DNA of 6,316 nucleotides from Nitrospirae bacterium GWC2_57_9 (GTDB lineage Bacteria > Nitrospirota > UBA9217), in contig MHEA01000077.1 of assembly GCA_001805085.1 (NCBI GenBank), positions 1,801 to 8,116 on the forward strand, read 5' to 3'. The notes under the pieces are model-generated. The model did no database searches. It saw nothing but the letters and a program-made list of their open reading frames with translations, and was not told the DNA's origin. This document shows, in pieces, positions 1 to 3,987 of the stretch (positions within the stretch are counted from its first letter, which is position 1; each line of letters starts with the position of its first letter). Made by a program: the position numbers and the translations under genes.

Positions 1-295
1 CCTGCTGCGTCCGGAGCCAGAAATAATAGCCCTCGTTGCCGTCCGCGCCGTAGAACCGTTTCCATTGCTCGTACTGGTCGAGCGCGCGCTTCAGCACGTC
101 GGGGTCGGTGAGGTAATCGTCGCGGTCCTTCCAGGCATTGATGAATTCATATGCCCTCTGCTCCACGGCCCTGCGCTGCTCCGCCATGCGGGGATCGTTG
201 TCGCTCTCGAAGAGGGGCTTCAGGTTCCATTTGGTCTGCCCGGCCTTGATGGCCGGTGCTGTTTTTTTGCGCTTGACGGTGGTCGTAGGCGTCAT
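1..295 (-). CDS. M3-family oligoendopeptidase (PepF/PepB-like), N-terminal part, cut by the window edge
   Basis: An open frame of 98 codons starts at an ATG (293-295, minus strand) and runs off the left edge without a stop. After a short basic tail (TVKRKKTAP) the protein reads TKWNLKPLFESDNDPRM at residues 21-37. A helical stretch follows, with FINAWKDRDDYLTDPDVLKRAL (residues 51-72 in two parts: FINAWKDRDD, then YLTDPDVLKRAL) and EGYYFWLRTQQ at 88-98. The 'W-L-PLF-...DP' opening and the 'W--R-DYL-DP--L--AL' helix are typical of the N-terminal helical domain of M3 oligoendopeptidases. These are cytoplasmic zinc enzymes that cleave short peptides. The HExxH zinc site lies far downstream in this family and is outside the window, so activity cannot be judged. 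The start is supported by a good Shine-Dalgarno five bases upstream. Which M3 subfamily (PepF or PepB) cannot be settled from this part. It is transcribed divergently from the cold-shock gene. Confidence 0.8.
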   Translation of the reverse strand, partial: MTPTTTVKRKKTAPAIKAGQTKWNLKPLFESDNDPRMAEQRRAVEQRAYEFINAWKDRDDYLTDPDVLKRALDQYEQWKRFYGADGNEGYYFWLRTQQ

Positions 296-300
296 GTTCG

Positions 301-306
301 CTCCTT
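301..306 (-). promoter_or_regulatory. Ribosome binding site of the M3 oligoendopeptidase
   Basis: The minus strand reads AAGGAG, then five bases (CGAAC), then the ATG at 295-293. This fixes the start codon of a gene that is otherwise incomplete. Confidence 0.8.
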
Positions 307-338
307 CAGGGGGTGTCGTTGCCTGCCTTCTGGTTCCA

Positions 339-367
339 AGTATACAAAAAACCGGGCAGCCGGGCAA
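339..367 (-). promoter_or_regulatory. Probable sigma-70 promoter of the M3 oligoendopeptidase
   Basis: On the minus strand TTGCCC (367-362) is followed by a 17-base spacer and TATACT (344-339). The -10 box matches the consensus at 5 of 6 positions and the -35 at 4 of 6. The expected transcript start is near 332, giving a leader of about 37 nt that contains the Shine-Dalgarno. Read by eye only. Confidence 0.5.
353..365. repeat. 13-bp motif CGGGCAGCCGGGC, copy 1
   Basis: This 13-mer recurs exactly at 1544-1556. Each copy is two CGGGC half-sites separated by AGC, and each lies in the upstream region of a minus-strand gene (the oligopeptidase here, tpx at the other). Here it overlaps the proposed -35 box (362-367). 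It may be an operator or a coincidence in GC-rich DNA. Confidence 0.3.
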
Positions 368-390
368 AGGCTAAAGTGCTACAAAAATTC

Positions 391-420
391 TTGACTTTTT
401 TCGGGGTCTATGGGAATATT
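391..420 (+). promoter_or_regulatory. Probable promoter of the cold-shock gene
   Basis: TTGACT (391-396) matches the -35 consensus at 5 of 6 positions. An 18-base spacer leads to AATATT (415-420), which matches the -10 at 4 of 6. The surrounding DNA is AT-rich. The predicted transcript start near 427 gives an untranslated leader of about 106 nt, long for this window and consistent with a regulated cold-shock mRNA. The -10 choice is uncertain, because GAATAT one base to the left gives a 17-base spacer but a poorer match. Confidence 0.5.
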
Positions 421-437
421 CGGCTCGAAGTTCGGAA

Positions 438-464
438 GTCTTTGTTCCAAGAGGCCGCAAAGAC
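438..464 (+). promoter_or_regulatory. Possible antiterminator hairpin in the cold-shock leader
   Basis: GTCTTTG (438-444) is the exact reverse complement of CAAAGAC (458-464). A G-U pair between 445 and 457 adds an eighth pair, closing an 11-nt loop. The 3' arm (457-464) is also the inner part of the left arm of the terminator at 454-485, so the two hairpins cannot form together. This is the geometry of an attenuator. The terminator is longer and richer in GC, so it should win at equilibrium unless temperature, transcription speed or a bound protein favours the upstream pairing. Confidence 0.4.
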
Positions 465-485
465 ATACGTCTTGCGGCTTTTTTT
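454..485 (+). terminator. Intrinsic terminator inside the cold-shock leader
   Basis: GCCGCAA(A)GAC (454-464) pairs with GTCTTGCGGC (469-478): ten base pairs with one bulged A and a 4-nt loop ATAC. Seven T residues (479-485) follow directly. It lies about 50 bases upstream of the cold-shock start codon and downstream of a plausible promoter, so it should produce a terminated RNA of about 58 nt as well as readthrough mRNA. No gene upstream on the plus strand needs it, which argues for a regulatory role in the csp leader. Confidence 0.7.
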
Positions 486-516
486 GCGACATTTCCGTTA
501 TCTTCAATTTCCAAAG

Positions 517-523
517 AAGGAGG
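517..523 (+). promoter_or_regulatory. Strong ribosome binding site of the cold-shock gene
   Basis: AAGGAGG, nine bases before the ATG at 533. It is close to the full anti-Shine-Dalgarno match, as expected for a highly translated small protein, and lies downstream of the leader terminator. Confidence 0.85.
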
Positions 524-532
524 TTCAGCTGA

Positions 533-733
533 ATGGCAAACGGAACCGTAAAGTGGTTCAATGATTCCAAGGGATTTGGATTCATTACCAAGGAAGACGG
601 CGGAGATGTCTTTGTGCACTTCTCGGACATTCAGGACAGCGGCTTCAAGTCGCTGGCCGAAGGTCAGAATGTGACGTTTGACGTTGTCGACAGCCCCAAG
701 GGCCCGAAGGCAGCGAATGTCGTAAAGGTGTAA
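533..733 (+). CDS. Cold-shock protein (CspA family, single cold-shock domain)
   Basis: The product is 66 residues, the usual length for a single-domain CspA-family protein. It begins MANGTVKWFNDSKGFGFI. The nucleic-acid-binding motifs are intact: RNP1 KGFGFI at 13-18 and RNP2 VFVHF at 26-30, with the conserved W8-F9. The ending GPKAANV is also typical. These are cytoplasmic five-stranded beta barrels that bind single-stranded RNA and DNA, melt RNA structure and can act as antiterminators. The gene has its own promoter, a leader with a terminator hairpin, a strong ribosome binding site and a 3' terminator, so it is a monocistronic unit. Many genomes carry several paralogues, some constitutive and some cold-induced, so no paralogue letter is assigned. 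Its codon use is less GC-rich than that of its neighbours, as in many highly expressed genes. Confidence 0.97.
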   Translation: MANGTVKWFNDSKGFGFITKEDGGDVFVHFSDIQDSGFKSLAEGQNVTFDVVDSPKGPKAANVVKV

Positions 734-751
734 ACTCCAGTCGCTCAGTGA

Positions 752-791
752 AAAGGCAGGTTCCCGGAAGGGGACCTGCCTTTATTTTTTT
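752..791 (+). terminator. Intrinsic terminator after the cold-shock gene, possibly bidirectional
   Basis: GGCAGGTTCCC (755-765) pairs with GGGGACCTGCC (770-780): eleven pairs including one G-U, closing a GGAA tetraloop. Flanking AAA/TTT adds three more. On the plus strand the T-rich tail is TTTATTTTTTT (781-791). On the minus strand the same stem is followed by TTTT (754-751), so it could also stop transcription coming from tpx, whose 3' end faces this site. Confidence 0.9.
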
Positions 792-816
792 GTCCTCTCA
801 GTTGGTCCTGAACTCT

Positions 817-952
817 GCAAACAAATTCCAAATCGCAAGCATCAAATCACAAATAAATTTCAATTTTCGAAATTCGAAATACCAAACAGCTTTAATTCGT
901 ATTTGGCATTTGGGATTTATTTGGGATTTGTTATTTGAAATTTGTTTTTTGC
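817..952. repeat. AT-rich imperfect inverted repeat, about 136 bp
   Basis: The stretch between the csp terminator and the tpx stop is sharply AT-rich against GC-rich flanks. Its ends mirror each other: GCAAACAAATTCCAAAT at 817-833 against ATTTGAAATTTGTTTTTTGC at 933-952. The left half is built from CAAAT words (822, 829, 842, 850) and the right half from ATTTG/ATTTGGGATTT words. The arms can therefore fold into a long, gapped hairpin with its turn near 887-900. A smaller palindrome (TTTCGAAATTCGAAA, around 865-879) sits in the left arm. No coding potential was seen. Similar CAAATTCCAAATCCCAAAT-type spacers occur, as I recall, in several environmental bacterial lineages. Its nature (non-autonomous element, processed RNA structure or drifted simple repeat) is unknown. 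Confidence 0.6.
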
Positions 953-959
953 ACCACCT

Positions 960-1493
960 CTATGCCGCCTTCGCCATTCCCGCGATCGCCCGGAGCGCGT
1001 CCAGCGCCTTGTCGTAGTCCGGGTGGTTCGTCTGCTCCGATACGATCTCCTTGTACCGCAGCACATCGTCCTTGTCCACGATGAACACCGATCGCGCAAG
1101 GAGCCGGAGCTCCCTGATCAGCACCCCGTAAGCCGTGCCGAAGGACGCGTCGCGGTGGTCCGACAGGGCCTTCGCCTTTTCGATCGACGCGGTCGTGCAG
1201 AACCGCTGGATCGCAAAGGGCAGGTCCATGCTGATGTTCAGCACCACCACATCGGCCGGGAGCGTCGCCGCTTCATGGTTGAACCTCCGCAGCTGCAGGT
1301 CGCACACCGGCGTGTCCAGGGAAGGCGTCACGCTGATCACCTTCACCTTTCCCGCGTAATCGCTCAGGTTCACTTCATGGAGCTCCCCGTCCAGGACCCG
1401 GAAGCCCGGGGCCTTGCTGCCGACCGCGATATCCTGGCCGCTCAGGGTCAGGCGGTTGCCCTTCATGGTTATCATGCCTTTCCGTTCCGCCAT
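960..1493 (-). CDS. tpx: Thiol peroxidase Tpx (atypical 2-Cys peroxiredoxin)
   Basis: This 177-residue thioredoxin-fold protein (family usual about 165-170) should reduce hydrogen peroxide and alkyl hydroperoxides using thioredoxin as electron donor. The peroxidatic cysteine is C64 in TPSLDTPVC, with T61 three residues before it. The resolving cysteine is C99 in DLPFAIQRFC, and the conserved arginine is R134 in LLARSVF. This order and spacing (Cys to Cys 35 residues, DLPFA before the second Cys) is diagnostic of Tpx rather than AhpC or BCP. The first ten residues (MAERKGMITM) extend slightly beyond the usual start. In-frame Met7 and Met10 exist, but AGGAGG six bases before the ATG at 1493 supports the longer form. 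The stop is TAG at 962-960. It is transcribed towards the csp gene and divergently from the acyl-CoA ligase. Tpx is usually cytoplasmic, or periplasmic in some Gram-negatives; no signal peptide is seen here. Confidence 0.95.
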   Translation of the reverse strand: MAERKGMITMKGNRLTLSGQDIAVGSKAPGFRVLDGELHEVNLSDYAGKVKVISVTPSLDTPVCDLQLRRFNHEAATLPADVVVLNISMDLPFAIQRFCTTASIEKAKALSDHRDASFGTAYGVLIRELRLLARSVFIVDKDDVLRYKEIVSEQTNHPDYDKALDALRAIAGMAKAA

Positions 1494-1499
1494 GGTACA

Positions 1500-1505
1500 C
1501 CTCCT
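1500..1505 (-). promoter_or_regulatory. Ribosome binding site of tpx
   Basis: AGGAGG on the minus strand, six bases before the ATG at 1493-1491. It selects this start over the in-frame Met codons 7 and 10. Confidence 0.85.
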
Positions 1506-1510
1506 AATAA

Positions 1511-1539
1511 AGGATAGATCGGGTCTTGTATAATGTCAA
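1511..1539 (-). promoter_or_regulatory. Probable promoter of tpx
   Basis: On the minus strand TTGACA (1539-1534, perfect -35) is followed by a 17-base spacer and TATCCT (1516-1511, 4 of 6). The expected start near 1504 falls within the Shine-Dalgarno, so the leader would be only about 11 nt. That is unusually short and leaves some doubt over the -10 choice. Confidence 0.45.
1529..1534 (+). promoter_or_regulatory. Perfect TATAAT box, plus strand, without a good -35
   Basis: TATAAT at 1529-1534 lies 71 bases before the ligase ATG and overlaps the tpx -35/spacer on the other strand. No recognisable -35 is found 16-18 bases upstream, where the sequence is AATAAA-like. It could be a second, weaker promoter for the ligase operon or just a chance match. 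Confidence 0.25.
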
Positions 1540-1543
1540 GGAA

Positions 1544-1556
1544 CGGGCAGCCGGGC
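1544..1556. repeat. 13-bp motif CGGGCAGCCGGGC, copy 2
   Basis: Exact match to 353-365. It sits just upstream of the proposed tpx -35 box on the minus strand and 48 bases before the ligase ATG on the plus strand. It could serve either gene if it is an operator. Confidence 0.3.
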
Positions 1557-1567
1557 TGCAATTTTTT
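1547..1567 (+). terminator. Weak hairpin plus T-tract upstream of the acyl-CoA ligase
   Basis: GCAGC (1547-1551) and GCTGC (1555-1559) form a five-pair stem with a 3-nt loop. AA and six T residues (1562-1567) follow. The stem is short for an efficient terminator. It would act only on transcripts entering from upstream, for example from the TATAAT at 1529. Confidence 0.25.
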
Positions 1568-1589
1568 GCTTTCGGGGCCCGGCCGTCTA

Positions 1590-1598
1590 TGTTATACT
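1590..1598 (+). promoter_or_regulatory. Extended -10 promoter of the acyl-CoA ligase operon, implying a leaderless mRNA
   Basis: TGTTATACT (1590-1598) fits the extended -10 pattern TGn-TATAAT, with one mismatch in the hexamer. The -35 region is poor, as is common with extended -10 promoters. The normal distance from the -10 box puts the transcript start at 1605, the A of the ligase ATG. No Shine-Dalgarno is present in TACTCCTGAC just before that ATG, which fits a leaderless message. Confidence 0.5.
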
Positions 1599-1604
1599 CC
1601 TGAC

Positions 1605-3149
1605 ATGATTAAGGAAACGCCGCCCCTCGATCAGGTCCTCCGCCAGCGCGCCGCTCTTACCCCTCGCAGAACATTCGTCAAGTTCAACGGAAAAAGTTAC
1701 ACCTTCCGGGAGATGGACCGTCTCGCCGGCCTGTACGCGTCGTTCCTCCAGGAACAAGGCGTCCAACGGGGCCAGCGGGTCGCGATCCTGTGCCATAACT
1801 GCGCGTTCTATATTGCCGCCTATTTCGGGACCATCAGGGCGGGCGCCCAGGTCCTGCCGCTCAACAATCTCCTGACCCATGAAGAGGTAGGCTATATCCT
1901 GAAGGATGCCGGGGTGGTCTTCTGCTTTTATGACCTCGACTGCCGGGGTACGGTGGAAAAACTGGACAAAAAAGGCGGCACGACCTTTGTCGCGATCAAC
2001 GACGTTCCCGCCGCTGCCGGCTCCCGGGAACCCCGCTTCTCGCCCTCGGACCACACCGCGGACGACGTTTCCACGGTCCTCTATACCTCCGGTACCACCG
2101 GCAGGCCGAAAGGCGCCCTGCTGACCCACCGCAATCTCATCATGAACGCCAGAGCGGTGACCCAGGTCATTCATGTGGCGCCGAAGGACCGGTTCGTCGT
2201 GTTCCTGCCGCTGTTCCATTCCTTCACCTATACCGTCTGCGTTATCCTGCCGCTCCTGGCCGGCGCATCGATAACGATCCTGCCCGGCGTCCGGCCTTTC
2301 TCGCGCGTCGTGAAGAGCCTGATCATGGACCGGATCACGCTGTTCGTCGCGATCCCGACGGTCTACAAGATCCTGGCCGAGAAGGACATGCCCTGGTTCG
2401 TAAAGCTCCTGCTGAAGCTGCGGCTTTGCGTGTCCGGGGCAGCTCCGCTTCCGGTGCGGGTGATCGGCGAGTTCGAGACCGCCTTCAAGGTGCCGCTGCT
2501 GGAAGGCTATGGACTATCCGAATCCTCGCCGGTCGTCTCGATCAATCCCTTTGAGCCGGGAAGAAACAAGCCCGGAACGGTCGGGCTGCCCCTGCCGGGA
2601 ACACAGGTCAAGGTCGTGGATGATGAGGGGATGGAATTGCCCCCGGGTACGCCCGGAGAGCTGGCGGTCAAGGGCCCGAGCGTCATGCAGGGCTATTTGA
2701 ACCGGCCCGAGGACACGGCCCAGTCCATCAAGGACGGATGGCTCTATACCGGAGACATCGCCTCCCTGGACCAGGAAGGGTATATCAGGATCATCGACCG
2801 CAAGAAGGACATGATCATCGTGGACGGGCTGAACGTGTACCCCTACGAGGTGGAGGAAGTGATGTACCGCCACCCCTCTGTCACGGACTGCGCCATGATC
2901 GGCGTGCCCCACGAGCACGAAGAGGGCAAGGAACTGCCGATCATGTACGTCGTGCAGAAGGACGGGCAGGGGATGCCGCCCAAGGCGTTCCGGGAATATC
3001 TCACGGAGCACGTGGCCCATTACAAGATCCCGCGGCGCTTCATCATGGCCCGGGAACTGCCCCGTAATGCTACCGGAAAGATCCTGAAGCGGGATATCAG
3101 GAAGCTGTACCTGGAAACGGAAGCAAAGGCAAAACGGCCCGCTCCCTGA
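1605..3149 (+). CDS. Long-chain acyl-CoA ligase (FadD-like, AMP-forming, ANL superfamily)
   Basis: This 514-residue adenylate-forming enzyme should activate a carboxylic acid, probably a fatty acid, to acyl-AMP and then acyl-CoA. The core motifs are in order: the P-loop YTSGTTGRPKG at 160-170, LPLFHSF at 201-207 and the A5 motif GYGLSESSP at 301-309. YTGD follows at 381-384, then the hinge and A8 region DRKKDMIIVDGLNVYPYEVEE at 398-418 (DRKKDMIIVDG, then LNVYPYEVEE). The A10 motif PRNATGKILKRDIR is at 486-499, with the expected catalytic lysine K492. Length and motif order match bacterial FadD-type ligases. The A5 motif has Ser where many relatives have Thr, a common variation. Chain-length preference cannot be read. 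An in-frame ATG at 1533 would add 24 residues with no Shine-Dalgarno and no family resemblance, so I chose 1605, where the usual LDQVLRQRA...P opening begins. It is the first gene of an apparent operon, 19 bp before the CPBP protein. Confidence 0.92.
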   Translation: MIKETPPLDQVLRQRAALTPRRTFVKFNGKSYTFREMDRLAGLYASFLQEQGVQRGQRVAILCHNCAFYIAAYFGTIRAGAQVLPLNNLLTHEEVGYILKDAGVVFCFYDLDCRGTVEKLDKKGGTTFVAINDVPAAAGSREPRFSPSDHTADDVSTVLYTSGTTGRPKGALLTHRNLIMNARAVTQVIHVAPKDRFVVFLPLFHSFTYTVCVILPLLAGASITILPGVRPFSRVVKSLIMDRITLFVAIPTVYKILAEKDMPWFVKLLLKLRLCVSGAAPLPVRVIGEFETAFKVPLLEGYGLSESSPVVSINPFEPGRNKPGTVGLPLPGTQVKVVDDEGMELPPGTPGELAVKGPSVMQGYLNRPEDTAQSIKDGWLYTGDIASLDQEGYIRIIDRKKDMIIVDGLNVYPYEVEEVMYRHPSVTDCAMIGVPHEHEEGKELPIMYVVQKDGQGMPPKAFREYLTEHVAHYKIPRRFIMARELPRNATGKILKRDIRKLYLETEAKAKRPAP

Positions 3150-3168
3150 GCAGGCTTCGGTGTAAGGT

Positions 3169-3987
3169 ATGCTATCGTTCGACCGTTCTATCGAGCCGCC
3201 TGCGAGAGCATCGGGCGCCGGGACCGCCGTGATCCTGGCTGTTGCCGTCCTGTTCTCGATCATCCCCTTCGGGCCGGGGTTCGGAGCCTGGGCGGCCTTC
3301 GCCTGCGGTCTGCTGGTCCTCGGCGCCCTTCTCGGCCGGCAGATCCATGCCTTCCTGCCCGCATTCCTGGCCTTTCTGATCACGGCCCTGCCGCTGCTGC
3401 ACCCCGTTTTTTCCCGCTGGCCCTGGCGTCTCCTGGTTCCCGTATTGTTTTCTCTCGCCATGGTCCTTTCGGTCCCGCGCCTCAGGCCGTCACTGCTCTG
3501 GATGCGTCCCGGCCGCATTGACCGGGATAGTCTGTTGATTGCCATCGTGATCGCCTGCGGGTCTGCCGTTGCGCTGGTCCTCTGGCAGCGCCTTACCCTG
3601 CCCGACCTTGCCATGCACCTGCGTTCGTTCCCCGCCATGCCTCTCTGGCTCTTTCCCCTTGCCGGGCTGGGTTTCTCCCTGGGAAACGCAGCGGTCGAGG
3701 AGTTCGTTTTCCGCGGCGTTTACCTGCAGGCCTTTGACAGCGTCCTGGGCGCAGGTTGGGCATCCGTTCTTCTCCAGGCATGGCTCTTTGGAGCCATGCA
3801 CTATCTGCAGGGGTTCCCGAACGGGCTCCCGGGTGTTCTGCTAGCCGGCCTGTACGGCCTCCTGCTGGGAATCCTCCGGCGGCGCACCCGCGGGATGGCC
3901 GCGCCGTGGCTGACCCATGCTGCCGCGGACCTGGTAATCTTCGTCATCCTTGCGCTGCAGCTCGCGGGTAAAGGAAGCGGATCGTGA
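3169..3987 (+). CDS. CPBP-family intramembrane glutamic endopeptidase homologue
   Basis: This 272-residue integral membrane protein has about eight hydrophobic segments (roughly 18-36, 38-56, 61-80, 87-103, 120-139, 157-173, 194-210 and 220-236, with a last one at 250-267). The CPBP/Abi motifs are complete: EEFVFRG with E177, E178 and R182; FGAMH with F207 and H211; and HAAAD with H250 and D254. In characterised relatives such as Rce1 these glutamates and histidines form a membrane-embedded protease site. Bacterial members act in protein processing, bacteriocin immunity or unknown roles. No bacteriocin precursor is visible nearby. The start is the least certain point: TAAGG lies only one base before the ATG, so translation may depend on coupling to the ligase stop 19 bp upstream. 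A later GTG (3230) is an alternative but would remove part of the first hydrophobic segment. The substrate is unknown. Confidence 0.88.
   Translation: MLSFDRSIEPPARASGAGTAVILAVAVLFSIIPFGPGFGAWAAFACGLLVLGALLGRQIHAFLPAFLAFLITALPLLHPVFSRWPWRLLVPVLFSLAMVLSVPRLRPSLLWMRPGRIDRDSLLIAIVIACGSAVALVLWQRLTLPDLAMHLRSFPAMPLWLFPLAGLGFSLGNAAVEEFVFRGVYLQAFDSVLGAGWASVLLQAWLFGAMHYLQGFPNGLPGVLLAGLYGLLLGILRRRTRGMAAPWLTHAAADLVIFVILALQLAGKGSGS

Noticed and set aside
65..564. Small plus-strand frames across the oligopeptidase start and the csp leader
   Set aside because: They have no ribosome sites or recognisable domains. They overlap the minus-strand M3 gene or cross the promoter and terminator structures of csp.
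817..952. Possible CRISPR array or IS terminal repeats in the AT-rich spacer
   Set aside because: There is no regular repeat/spacer period, no transposase and no clear target duplication. The words are short and mirrored rather than direct and evenly spaced.
942..1517. A 191-codon plus-strand open frame opposite tpx
   Set aside because: tpx on the minus strand has full peroxiredoxin motifs and a ribosome site. The opposing frame has neither.
1533..1604. A 24-residue N-terminal extension of the acyl-CoA ligase from ATG 1533
   Set aside because: It has no ribosome site, the ATG lies within the promoter-like TATAAT region, it contains the hairpin and T-tract, and the added residues do not resemble the family N-terminus.
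2514..3638. A 374-codon minus-strand open frame across the ligase/CPBP junction
   Set aside because: It spans the end of one well-supported gene and the start of the next on the other strand, and its composition (Arg, His, Asp, Gly rich) is typical of an antisense shadow.
3169..3987. Reading the CPBP protein as a bacteriocin immunity or abortive-infection gene
   Set aside because: The family was once labelled Abi/CAAX, but there is no peptide precursor, transporter or defence gene nearby, so a defence role is unsupported.
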